Shown here: positions 1 to 8,030 of the stretch, piece after piece
Layout of the letters: each line of letters begins with the position of its first letter
Position numbering within the stretch: position 1 is the stretch's first letter
From: Hymenobacter profundi
Lineage (GTDB): Bacteria; Bacteroidota; Bacteroidia; Cytophagales; Hymenobacteraceae
Length of the DNA: 64,000 nt
Assembly: GCF_019334315.1 (NCBI RefSeq)
Contig: NZ_JAHWGL010000006.1
Location: 1 to 64,000 of the forward strand
Direction: 5' to 3'
Program-made: the position numbers and the translations under genes
Notes under the pieces: generated by a model
Databases searched by the model: none
Seen by the model: only the letters and a program-made list of their open reading frames with translations
Told to the model about the DNA's origin: nothing

Positions 1-18
1 CGCCAGGCTGCTCAGACA

Positions 19-1461
19 ATGGCCGATGGCGTATTTGATGCTCTAGACGAAGACTTGCAGCCGCGCGTGCAACTGCTGGCCGTACCAGCCATCGACAACG
101 CTACCGGACTGGCCTCACTATTGGGCTCCGATACCTCAGAGTACGACCCGTCTACTTTTTCCGATGTGCACACGCGCTGCCAGCACCTGCACGACCGCGG
201 CAGCTGGATTCTGACCGAGCGTACCGAGCAAACGCCTGAGGAGCCCGTTCGGCGGCGCTACGAAGGGTATGTGCTGCGCCTCGCCGTTCAGGAAATTCTG
301 GACGAGCATGATAAAGTCCACCTCACCCGCGCATCTTTTGCCGGATGGCCGGTACTTATCAACGACTACCATGTGGTGCCTGTGCTCCAGCTCAACCGCA
401 AAACGGTGCGCCGCCACCCTACCCTCCGCCCCGACCGTTTCTATACCAATGGCCGGCCCGTGATACCGTCGCTGATTCAGGCGGCTATTATTCGTTTTCA
501 TGAGGAATGCGCTAAGTCGCTGAGTGAACCGGAGCCCGGCGCGGGCTTGCTGGTCCGTCCCCGCGAAACCGACGAGCTGGTGCGTGCCGCCGGTACGCTG
601 TTTATGCAGACGCCTGCGCAGGACCTGGGCATCAGCAAGGCCGAAGCCAAGCTGTACGCCACGCTCAACACTATTTCCTCGCTCCGCTACGAGGGCATGG
701 AAGGGGTAGGCAAAATGATGCTGGCCGCCCGGCACCACCCCAACCTGGAAGAGGTGTTTGCCCTCACCTGCCCTACCCCGCTCAGCGACTACCGGGCCGT
801 GCGCAAGCTCCTGGAAATGACCACGCCCGACGTGAGCCTACTCGCCGACGGCGAAAACGTGTACGCCCTGGGTCGGCAAATCGGCCACTACGACGCCAGC
901 CGCGAAGATTTGTTCGTTATCAGCTTCGTGACGCACTATGCCTGGGAGTTTCAGCACGCGGGTAAGGTGCTGATGCGCACGCACTACGGGCAGCCCAGCC
1001 TGGCGCGGGCACGCCTCAACCGCAGCAGCTTCCGCAAGGAGCTGCGCCGCACTTTCGACCTTACCAACCCCGAGAAGGTAGAGCGCCTGTGGGAGGTGGC
1101 CGCCGAAGCCAGCCGCCAGAAGCACGGCACACTGCTCGTCATCACCACCGAAGCCCTAGCCGAAGCCGACCGCCTGAAGCTGCAATGCACGCTCATCGAG
1201 CCAGTGCCGCTCACGCCCCTCATCACCCGCCTCGTCACAGCCATCGACGGCGCCGTACTCCTCGACCCCGAGTCATACTGTTATTCCATCGGTGTGATTC
1301 TGGATGGCACGGCCACCGGGCGCGGCAACAGCACCCGCGGCGCCCGCTACAATTCCGCCATCCGCTACGTGCAAAGCTCCCCCTACCCTTGCATGGCTAT
1401 TGTGGTCAGTGAGGATGGCTTAGTGGATGTATTAACCAAGGAGAGCTTGGAGGAGGAGTAG
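19..1461 (+). CDS. Diadenylate cyclase-like protein (DisA_N/DAC domain) with unassigned N-terminal region
   Basis: 480 residues. The last 190 or so look like a DAC (DisA_N) domain, which makes c-di-AMP from two ATP: a stretch with KHGTLLVIT, then IDGAVLLD with the DGA motif at residues 410-412, then a glycine- and arginine-rich turn ending RGARYN (440-445), then AIVVSEDGLVDV. In classical DisA/CdaA enzymes the second motif is GTRHR; here it reads GARYN, so the family is recognised but activity is uncertain. Residues 1-280 match nothing I can name; N-terminal sensor domains attached to DAC domains are known in this superfamily. No membrane segment is evident. The frame stays open to the window edge (codons at 1-18), so the true start could lie upstream. 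It converges with the GH43 gene, with a long inverted repeat between. Confidence 0.72.
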   Translation: MADGVFDALDEDLQPRVQLLAVPAIDNATGLASLLGSDTSEYDPSTFSDVHTRCQHLHDRGSWILTERTEQTPEEPVRRRYEGYVLRLAVQEILDEHDKVHLTRASFAGWPVLINDYHVVPVLQLNRKTVRRHPTLRPDRFYTNGRPVIPSLIQAAIIRFHEECAKSLSEPEPGAGLLVRPRETDELVRAAGTLFMQTPAQDLGISKAEAKLYATLNTISSLRYEGMEGVGKMMLAARHHPNLEEVFALTCPTPLSDYRAVRKLLEMTTPDVSLLADGENVYALGRQIGHYDASREDLFVISFVTHYAWEFQHAGKVLMRTHYGQPSLARARLNRSSFRKELRRTFDLTNPEKVERLWEVAAEASRQKHGTLLVITTEALAEADRLKLQCTLIEPVPLTPLITRLVTAIDGAVLLDPESYCYSIGVILDGTATGRGNSTRGARYNSAIRYVQSSPYPCMAIVVSEDGLVDVLTKESLEEE

Positions 1462-1496
1462 TGAAATGGTGAGTTTGTGAATGTGAGGTAAAAAGA

Positions 1497-1608
1497 GCGT
1501 CTGTCATCCTGAGCGGAGCGAAGGACCTTATCACGTCAGAACGAGTCGTTGCTACGATGGTCGTTCAACTGGCATAAGGTCCTTCGCTCCGCTCAGGATG
1601 ACAGACGC
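1497..1608. repeat. Dispersed inverted repeat, AACGA-N-TCGTT family, copy 1
   Basis: Two perfect 34-nt arms (1497-1530 and 1575-1608), beginning GCGTCTGTCATCCTGAG, enclose a 44-nt loop with AACGAGTCGTT. Outside them a weaker pair of arms made of GTGAGTT, GTGAA and GTAAAAA words extends the symmetry to about 1468-1640. It lies between convergent genes, so it may also end transcription on both strands. Confidence 0.9.
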
Positions 1609-1648
1609 TTTTTTACTTCACAACTTCACGAACTCACAACTTTACTAT

Positions 1649-2743
1649 CTACTTCATCGGTTTGATAGTCTGGATGCTGCCATCGGGGTTGCGCTGTAGC
1701 TCGGTCACTTTCACGTTGCGCAGCCAGGTTTTATCAGAGAGTTGGGTGTCGTGGTAGAAGATATACCACTTGCCGTCTTTTTCGATGATGGAGTGGTGAG
1801 TGGTCCAGCCTTGCACGGGCTCCATGATAACGCCCTGGTAGGTGAAGGGGCCGGTAGGCGAGTCGCTGGTGGCATACACCAACAAGTGCGTGTCACCGGT
1901 GGAGTACGACAGGTAGTACTTGCCGTTGTACTTGTGCATCCAGATGCCCTCAAAGAAGCGTTTTTCGGTGTCGCCGGCTAGCAGCGGCTTGCCGTCTTTG
2001 CCCAGAATCTGCAATTCCTTCACCGGGCCGGCAAACTCCTTCATATCGGCACTCATCGTAGCCACGCGGGGGCCAATGGCCACCTCTTGCGCTGGCTGGC
2101 TGGGCGCTATCGTCGAGTCGTACTGCGCCGTGCGCCAGCGCTGGAGCTGCCCGCCCCAAATACCACCGAAGTACATGTAGGTCTTGCCGTCGGTGTCCGT
2201 AAATACGGCCGGGTCGATGCTGTAGCTGCCTTTGATGGGCTGCGGCTCGGCCTTGAACGGGCCGGTGGGCGAAGTGCTGGTAGCTACCCCAATACGGAAA
2301 ATATCCTGCTTGTCCTTCACCGGGAAGTACAGGTAGTAGGTGCCGTTTTTGAACGCCGCATCGGGCGCCCACATCTGGCGTTTTGCCCAGGGAACATCCT
2401 TGACATCGAGGGCCACGCCGTGGTCAGTTACCTTCCCACCCACGCTGTCCATCGACAGAATGTGGTAGTCGCGCATGGCAAAATGGTCGCCGTTGTCGTT
2501 TTCCGGCATGCCCGTCTCGATATCGTGCGAGGGATACACGTAGATTTTGCCGTTGAACACATGCGCCGACGGGTCGGCCGTATAAATGTCGCGCACCAGC
2601 GGCTGCGACAGGTACTTGGTCGAATCGGCAGAGGTAGTCGTGGTGGTAGAAGCGGCGGTTTCGGGCTGCTTGGTCGTGTTGGATTCGCAGGCGGCCAAGC
2701 CCAGCACGGCGCCGAGTAGCAAGTAGGAATGAGAGAAACGCAT
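1649..2743 (-). CDS. Glycoside hydrolase family 43 lipoprotein
   Basis: 364 residues from the ATG at 2743; a TTG three codons further up is less likely. The N-terminus is a lipoprotein signal with lipobox LAAC (Cys19), followed by a Thr/Ser-rich linker, so it should be anchored to a membrane, probably facing the periplasm or surface. GH43 enzymes are five-bladed propellers that cleave arabinose- or xylose-containing glycans by inversion. The three acidic catalytic positions are visible: Asp57 in TADPSAH, Asp177 in SIDPAVF, and Glu265 in FFEGIWMH. The fold is confident; the substrate cannot be read from sequence. It stands alone, with no SusC/SusD pair nearby, which is unusual for a Bacteroidota glycan gene. 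Confidence 0.88.
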   Translation of the reverse strand: MRFSHSYLLLGAVLGLAACESNTTKQPETAASTTTTTSADSTKYLSQPLVRDIYTADPSAHVFNGKIYVYPSHDIETGMPENDNGDHFAMRDYHILSMDSVGGKVTDHGVALDVKDVPWAKRQMWAPDAAFKNGTYYLYFPVKDKQDIFRIGVATSTSPTGPFKAEPQPIKGSYSIDPAVFTDTDGKTYMYFGGIWGGQLQRWRTAQYDSTIAPSQPAQEVAIGPRVATMSADMKEFAGPVKELQILGKDGKPLLAGDTEKRFFEGIWMHKYNGKYYLSYSTGDTHLLVYATSDSPTGPFTYQGVIMEPVQGWTTHHSIIEKDGKWYIFYHDTQLSDKTWLRNVKVTELQRNPDGSIQTIKPMK

Positions 2744-2869
2744 AGAGAGCAATAGAGGTGGAAAGCAGCAAATACGCAGAAACCGCGCAGCTTTACTACC
2801 CTTCCCTACCCTTGCGGGGCATCATAACCTATCGGTATCGTTTGCCTCCCCACATTTTCTTACAAAGGA

Positions 2870-3382
2870 CTACTTCGCCCGGAACGACCACCGTACCCGG
2901 AACACGGCTACCACGTCGCCGGCCGCATCGTGGCCGGTGCTGGTGCACACCACCGTACGGCCTTCGCCGGTAGCGCGGCTGTCGGCAATGGCCTGGGCAA
3001 TGGCCGCGCCATCGGGGCAAGTGAAGGTAACGAGGCCAGTGGCTTTCTTAGTGAATTCCGCTTCCAGCCCTACCACCAGCATCGACACCCTACCTGCACC
3101 TTGTGTGCGCAGCATGGCCTGTACCCCGCTAGCCAGCTCGGCGGCCATGCTCAAGCAAGCAAAGTAGATGCTCCGAAACGGATTCTGCGTGAGATACTTG
3201 AAGGGCACCGTGACGGTGGCCTGCTCCGCCGTGAGGCTCCGCACCCGCAGCCCGGCCAGGTAGGCCATGGGCAGGCTGCGTAACAGAAACAACCGCAGCT
3301 TCCACGGATTCAGAATGTTGCGCTTGAAAGCTTGCTGGGCCGCCGAGAGCACCAGGGCCGAACTATGCGAGGAATCAGCCAT
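2870..3382 (-). CDS. DUF4442 family hotdog-fold protein
   Basis: 170 residues from the ATG at 3382 (MADSSHSS), preferred over a TTG two codons upstream. The sequence fits the DUF4442 family, related to thioesterases with the hotdog fold: an N-terminal helix region (NPWKLRLFLLRSLPMA), then alternating strands with VTVPFKYLTQNPFRSIYFA and a long helix SMAAELASGVQAML. Such proteins are thought to act on acyl-CoA or acyl-ACP substrates, but no activity is established and the usual catalytic Asp/Glu is not obvious. No signal peptide. It is 26 nt upstream of nothing in common with the DUF296 gene at 3409 except strand; that gene is transcribed first and the pair may be one unit. Confidence 0.72.
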   Translation of the reverse strand: MADSSHSSALVLSAAQQAFKRNILNPWKLRLFLLRSLPMAYLAGLRVRSLTAEQATVTVPFKYLTQNPFRSIYFACLSMAAELASGVQAMLRTQGAGRVSMLVVGLEAEFTKKATGLVTFTCPDGAAIAQAIADSRATGEGRTVVCTSTGHDAAGDVVAVFRVRWSFRAK

Positions 3383-3408
3383 GAGCAAAGTGAGAGAAAG
3401 CCGGGAAG

Positions 3409-3855
3409 TTACGGCTTTTCGGGAGCCGCTCCGGCTGGGTAAATCGCCAGTTCGTGATAGGAGGAAATCACGTCTGGCTCCCGCCGAAAGACCAGCGCCG
3501 GCAGCACGCCTAGCACCAGCTCGGCGGTGGTGTATATGATGTTGCCATCCAGCAAATGTCCACCTATCATGCGGCCCGTACTATCGGCCACAGCCAGGTG
3601 CAAGTGGCTGCCGCTCTCGGCCAGCGTACCCACCAGCGATACTATCTCGAAGTGGCCGTGGTAGGTGGTAGCTACGTCCTGATTGGCTAGGCGCAGCACC
3701 ACCGTGGTGAGACTGCCCACACAGGTAAGCACAGCCCCGGCCTGCATACCCAGCGCCCGCACGGTGGTGGTTAGTTGCTGACGCAGGTCGTCGCCGGGGC
3801 GCAGACGCAGGGCATAAGCGGTGAGCAGGGAAGGTGACAACAATGATATGGGCAT
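3409..3855 (-). CDS. PPC/DUF296 domain protein
   Basis: 148 residues from the ATG at 3855 (MPISLLS); a longer in-frame reading has no family match in front of this point. The whole protein is one PPC (plant and prokaryote conserved, DUF296) domain. Key features are LRPGDDLRQQL at the start, the histidine pair in GSHLHLAVAD, and GRMIGGHLLDG, which in bacterial family members form a metal-binding or trimer-forming core. In plants the domain accompanies AT-hook DNA-binding proteins; stand-alone bacterial versions have no settled role. The gene lies 26 nt before the DUF4442 gene on the same strand, so both may be co-transcribed. Confidence 0.8.
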   Translation of the reverse strand: MPISLLSPSLLTAYALRLRPGDDLRQQLTTTVRALGMQAGAVLTCVGSLTTVVLRLANQDVATTYHGHFEIVSLVGTLAESGSHLHLAVADSTGRMIGGHLLDGNIIYTTAELVLGVLPALVFRREPDVISSYHELAIYPAGAAPEKP

Positions 3856-3883
3856 TGGTTTAACTTTGGCATGACGAAAAACA

Positions 3884-3909
3884 GAAAGCCAGCGAGTGCG
3901 CCGGCTTTC
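3884..3909 (-). terminator. Terminator of the MORN/transglutaminase operon
   Basis: Arms GAAAGCC (3884-3890) and GGCTTTC (3903-3909) pair, and on the minus strand the hairpin is followed by TGTTTTT. It lies 110 nt past the stop codon at 4019. Confidence 0.65.
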
Positions 3910-4018
3910 CAATATACTGCACGGACCAGAACACCCACTACGTCGGTTTCGGGGCGTGAGCCCGCAAGCAAAAAGCTCACTCTGCACAGCCGAGCGAGTT
4001 TGTAATGAGCCGTGAGAA

Positions 4019-6007
4019 TCAGCCTTTCTTTTCCAGCACCAACACCACCTTATTGAAATTAGCGGCTGCGTTTAACACGTCTCGGAACGCTTCAAAGTCT
4101 TTCTTTGGCCACCGGATTTCGCGGTAATACTCCGTGATGTTGATGGTGACTGTCTGGCCTTTCTGCTCGTACTGCGAGCGGAACAGGTAAGATGGCGCGG
4201 CCGTGGGGCCGGTTTTCACGTCTACGTTCAGGTCTTGCAGGTTGCGCACGGCATAGCCGGCCGGCAGCTCCACGGTAATTACGCGGTTGTAGCGGCGGTT
4301 GAAATCATTTTCTACGTCGTACTGCCGGGCTTCGGCCTGGTACAGCTCCGACTGCGGCCCCAGCAGCGTCCCAATTTTGAACAGGTACTTCGGTCCGGCC
4401 CGGTCCAGCAAATCCGCCGATTCCACCTGCGCGTCTACCACGAAAGGCTTCGTCAGGGCGCTCAGGCCGGCTTCGCCGTTGGTTACTTTCACCGAGGTGA
4501 AGCTGGCGTTGGGCACGTTGCTTTTCACCAGTTCCTGCAATACTTCCGTCCGTTTATCCTCCGGAATGAAGCTGTAGAACGGCTGGATGGGCTGCGCCTG
4601 GTAGCCGCCCAGCGTTTCGTGAAAGTCGATAAGCGTCTTGTCCAGCGCCGGCGAAAAACGCACGGTCATGGCCAGGTCGTTGGGACTCTCGTCGGCGGTG
4701 AGGGTAGGGATGTCGCGCACCATACCCACGGCCGACTCGGTAGTGCCCAGCTTCACGGTCTTCACAAACAAGCCCTTATTGGCCGTCCACTCAGCCGGAA
4801 TCATGCCGTAGCGGTAGTCGGGGCGGGCCGGGGCCAGGTACTGCTTGGTGGCAGGGAAATAGAAGGCGTAGTTGCTGAGGTAGTTCCAGCTGTCGAAGCC
4901 TTCGTCGAAGGGCGCGTCGCTGCGGTCCGAAGTCAGCACCAGCTCATGCTCCACGTACAAGCGGCGCAGCACGGCCGCAAACAACCGCGTGAAGCCTACC
5001 TCCGAGGCGTTGCGCGTGGTGATAATGCGCGTCAGCGAAGGCTCGGCGGCCGGATCGAGGTTGAAATTACTTTTCAGGTACTGCTCGGCGGCCGTGATTT
5101 TTGCGGCTACGTCGGCGCCAGCCGGCACAGGCAACTGCTTCATCAGCTTGTCCAGAGCCTTATTCTCGTCCTTGCTCAGGGTGTAGGTCGTGCCGTGGAT
5201 GTACTGGCTGGCATCGGCCCAGGTGAACAGGCGGGCACTGCCGCGGGCAGCGTTGTAGGCTAGCTTATATTCGGCGCGCATCAGCTCGGCTTTGGGCGCG
5301 GCAAAGGTTTCGTCGTGGCTGGCTACCACGGCGGGTAGGTGTACGTGCGTGATGCGCTTTTCCTGGCGCACGGTATCGTGCTGGGCACCGGCCGGGGCGT
5401 GGTAGAGCCGGGTTTCGAAGGTGAGCGTGGCGGGCGAAATCAGTTCAAACGTGACGTCGCGGGCCGGAATACCCGATTGCAGGTATTCGCGCCCGAAGAA
5501 CGTGCCGGGCCGCTCCCGCATAAAGATGTACTCGATTTCGCTGCCCTTCTCCACGCCATCCAGCGCGAAGATTTTGTAGTTGCGGGTACCATCGTCGTCC
5601 TTCAGCTCTTTCATGTTGCCCTCACTCACTTCCACCACCTCGCCGCGGGGACTGATGGTGCGGGCCTTCAAGGTCACGATGCGTGCACCGTCCTGCACCG
5701 GCACGTAGATTTTGTTGAATTGCTCAATCCCCTCCGACGTGTTCACCCGGATAATCCGGTGGTCGATAGAAAACAGCCGCAGGTTTTTGCGCTGCGCATC
5801 AGTATAGGCAAACTCGTTGGCGCTGAACTCCCGCAACACAAGGGCGGGCAGCTGGGCATCGTCGCCGCTCACGGGTAGGCGCTTGCGCTGCGTCTCCCAG
5901 TTATAGGTGGCATACGTGAGCGAAGCCGGCAGGCTTTGCGCCTGCGCCGCAGCCGGTAACAATACGGTTAGAAAAAGTACGAAAGAGCGAATCGGACGAG
6001 AATACAT
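4019..6007 (-). CDS. Exported DUF3857 protein with a degenerate transglutaminase-like domain
   Basis: 662 residues. A signal peptide (residues 1-24, ending AQAQ) is followed by a DUF3857 region (about 60-250) with FALDGVEKGSEIEYIF. The next part (about 290-400) has the layout of a transglutaminase-like domain, but the residues do not fit catalysis: where the paralogue upstream has GDCKDMA this one has ASEVGFTRLFAAVLR, and the histidine segment is replaced by FDSWNYLSNYAFYF. The C-terminal third is a beta-rich region. It is the last gene of a three-gene minus-strand operon, 67 nt after the intact paralogue. I infer a non-catalytic partner, perhaps binding the same substrate. The family call is firm; the loss of the triad is read directly; the role is not known. 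Confidence 0.82.
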   Translation of the reverse strand: MYSRPIRSFVLFLTVLLPAAAQAQSLPASLTYATYNWETQRKRLPVSGDDAQLPALVLREFSANEFAYTDAQRKNLRLFSIDHRIIRVNTSEGIEQFNKIYVPVQDGARIVTLKARTISPRGEVVEVSEGNMKELKDDDGTRNYKIFALDGVEKGSEIEYIFMRERPGTFFGREYLQSGIPARDVTFELISPATLTFETRLYHAPAGAQHDTVRQEKRITHVHLPAVVASHDETFAAPKAELMRAEYKLAYNAARGSARLFTWADASQYIHGTTYTLSKDENKALDKLMKQLPVPAGADVAAKITAAEQYLKSNFNLDPAAEPSLTRIITTRNASEVGFTRLFAAVLRRLYVEHELVLTSDRSDAPFDEGFDSWNYLSNYAFYFPATKQYLAPARPDYRYGMIPAEWTANKGLFVKTVKLGTTESAVGMVRDIPTLTADESPNDLAMTVRFSPALDKTLIDFHETLGGYQAQPIQPFYSFIPEDKRTEVLQELVKSNVPNASFTSVKVTNGEAGLSALTKPFVVDAQVESADLLDRAGPKYLFKIGTLLGPQSELYQAEARQYDVENDFNRRYNRVITVELPAGYAVRNLQDLNVDVKTGPTAAPSYLFRSQYEQKGQTVTINITEYYREIRWPKKDFEAFRDVLNAAANFNKVVLVLEKKG

Positions 6008-6023
6008 AGCGTTGCGAATTGTA

Positions 6024-6073
6024 CGTTACGAGTTGCCAGTTATGAGTTGCGAGTGTACTGGCAACTCGTAACG
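6024..6073. repeat. Perfect 17-bp spacer hairpin
   Basis: Arms 6024-6040 and 6057-6073 (CGTTACGAGTTGCCAGT and its complement) are perfect, with a 16-nt loop that repeats the word GAGTTGC. It fills the spacer between the two DUF3857 genes. No T-run follows, so a processing or attenuation role is as likely as termination. Confidence 0.85.
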
Positions 6074-6074
6074 C

Positions 6075-8030
6075 TTAGGCTTTTTTCTTCTTAAGAATCA
6101 GGGCGTCGCGGTAGGCGGCGTTGAGTTTATCGATGACGGCGTTCCACTGCGCAAACTGGCTGGGCTGGAGCATGAGGTAGTCCACGTACACGTCCTTTTC
6201 CTGCACAATTTTGTTGCCCTGGCGCTCATAGCGAATCTTGAAGCCCAGCACCGGGTCGGTGGCTTCGGCGTTAGTGGGCAGGTATTCCACCTCGTAGCCG
6301 GCCGGAATTTCAAACTCGGTGCGGGTGTGGTTGGTGTGCGCGTACTCGTTCACGCGAGGCAAGCGGCGCGTGGCCGGGTCGATGCGGTCGGCGGCGTAGG
6401 GCTGCTCCAGGTTCAGGTTCACGTAGATTTCGTCGTCGAGCTGCTGCACGTAGTCCTGCAAGCGGTACTCGTAGTCGATAGTGAGCGGCTGCTCGCGGGT
6501 ATCGAGGTTGCCGACGGCGTATTTATCCACGAAAAACTTGTTGTTGCCGCGCTCCAGCAGGGCCTTCACGTACTTGGCCTCGTCGGTTTTGTTGGTGCCG
6601 TCGAGGGCGTAGGAACGCTCTACCTTGGGGTAGCCATCCAGCGCCAGCTTGCCTTTACCGCGCAGCCCGTTGCCCTCCAGCACCACCTGCGACACGTCGC
6701 TGACGAGGTTGCGCTCCTTGGGCATCACAGGCACGGTGGCTACTTTACACTGCTTGGCATCCACGGCCAGCAGAGCTTCCTTGCCCTGAATAAAGGCCGA
6801 AGGCATCCCGAAGGGCGTGTATTTGCTGGTGGCATCCAGAAATACGTACTGCCCCGGCTTCGGCTCGTAGGCCGCAATCATATGGTTATCCACGCCGGGC
6901 GTGGCCAACTCGGAGTAGCGGTAGGGTAGGTCGCGGGTGCCAATCCAGGTGAGGTAGGACTTCACGCCGGCCATACGCAGCATCTCGTGCGTGAGGTTGG
7001 CCATGTCCTTGCAGTCGCCGTAGCGCTTGCCGCACACCAGCCCGGCGTCGCGCGGAATAAAGCCGCTCATGCCGTTCTCGAAGGCCACGTAGCGCACGTT
7101 GTCCTGCACCCAGTAGTACACTCGGCGCACGCGCTCCTGCTCGGTCTTGGCTCCTACCACCAGCGAGTCGACAATGTGGCGCAGGGCAGGGCTTTCCTGC
7201 TTGTCCACGTTGGCCGTGAAGCCGGAGTACATGGCGTACAGGTCCTCTACCCCACCCAGCACTTTGCGCGGCTGACCGGCAGCCGGCGCTTCTTCTACAT
7301 AGTACACAATGTGCGGCAGGTAGTAGGCCGCCGCCGGGCCATCCTCGTCGCGGGGTGGGCTGGGTAGGTTATCAGCCGTCCAGCGGTAGATAACGTTGCC
7401 GCCCTTCTCCTGCCGGGTGAACTGAATGGGCGTTTGCTCGGCGTGAAAAACCTTGTAGTTGATTTTCACCGCTTTGGGTGCCGTAATGGTCAGCTCGGCG
7501 TGGCGGGTAGGTACGTAGGAGCCCACGTAGAAGGGCATCATAAACCGGGCGTCGGGCTGGCGCACGGTGTAGTCGCTCACGGTGCGCACGCCGGGCGCCA
7601 CGGCCGGAAAGCTGAAGGTAGTGGCCCGTGTATCGTCGAAGAAAATACCGGGCTGCATCTCAAACTTCTCCTTGAAGCTGGTCACCTTCATGGCCTTGTA
7701 GCCATTGCCGACGGGCACCATAGTTTGGGCTTCCAGCTTCTGCAACCGGCTGAAGTGCGAGCTGTATACCTTGTCGTTGGCGTACATGCTCGACTGCGCC
7801 CCCAGGTGCAGCATATCATAGTGGTGGCGCGTGAGCACCTGTACCGAGTCGCCCTTCAGCGTCACGTTCAGGTCCTGCCGATACTCCAGATACACCGCTT
7901 TTTCGGTGGGATACTGCTCCTTCATCTGGGTTAGCAGCTGCAAGGGCTGCTGGGCGCGGGCGCCAGTTACCAGGCCCAGCGCCAGCAGCGCCCACAGGCT
8001 GCCCCGACGGTAATAATCACTTGCTGCCAT
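6075..8030 (-). CDS. Exported DUF3857/transglutaminase-like protein with intact triad
   Basis: 651 residues from the ATG at 8030 (MAASDYYRRGS), which gives a signal peptide ending GARAQ near residue 27; a longer in-frame reading would put 59 unrelated residues in front. DUF3857 covers about 40-250. The transglutaminase-like core follows: VRRVYYWVQDNVRYVAFE, then Cys340 in YGDCKDMA, His383 in DNHMIAAY and Asp399 in FLDATSKY. Proteins of this type are papain-fold thiol enzymes or hydrolases; substrates in Bacteroidota are unknown. It overlaps the end of the MORN-repeat gene by 14 nt, which suggests translational coupling. Function beyond the fold is inference. Confidence 0.86.
   Translation of the reverse strand: MAASDYYRRGSLWALLALGLVTGARAQQPLQLLTQMKEQYPTEKAVYLEYRQDLNVTLKGDSVQVLTRHHYDMLHLGAQSSMYANDKVYSSHFSRLQKLEAQTMVPVGNGYKAMKVTSFKEKFEMQPGIFFDDTRATTFSFPAVAPGVRTVSDYTVRQPDARFMMPFYVGSYVPTRHAELTITAPKAVKINYKVFHAEQTPIQFTRQEKGGNVIYRWTADNLPSPPRDEDGPAAAYYLPHIVYYVEEAPAAGQPRKVLGGVEDLYAMYSGFTANVDKQESPALRHIVDSLVVGAKTEQERVRRVYYWVQDNVRYVAFENGMSGFIPRDAGLVCGKRYGDCKDMANLTHEMLRMAGVKSYLTWIGTRDLPYRYSELATPGVDNHMIAAYEPKPGQYVFLDATSKYTPFGMPSAFIQGKEALLAVDAKQCKVATVPVMPKERNLVSDVSQVVLEGNGLRGKGKLALDGYPKVERSYALDGTNKTDEAKYVKALLERGNNKFFVDKYAVGNLDTREQPLTIDYEYRLQDYVQQLDDEIYVNLNLEQPYAADRIDPATRRLPRVNEYAHTNHTRTEFEIPAGYEVEYLPTNAEATDPVLGFKIRYERQGNKIVQEKDVYVDYLMLQPSQFAQWNAVIDKLNAAYRDALILKKKKA

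Noticed and set aside
1497-1608. Long inverted repeat as an ordinary terminator
   Set aside because: 34-bp stems with a 44-nt loop and several copies genome-wide in unrelated places fit a repeat family better; termination may be a by-product.
3871-4008. 45-codon plus-strand frame (MTKNRKPAS) directly behind a TAACTTTG box
   Set aside because: The -7-like box lacks a -33 element, the frame overlaps a terminator of the minus-strand operon, and the product has no match. Kept only as a note.
4235-5263. 342-codon plus-strand frame opposite the DUF3857 gene
   Set aside because: Antisense shadow; composition is dominated by Arg, Val, His and Gly, and the minus-strand gene explains the region.
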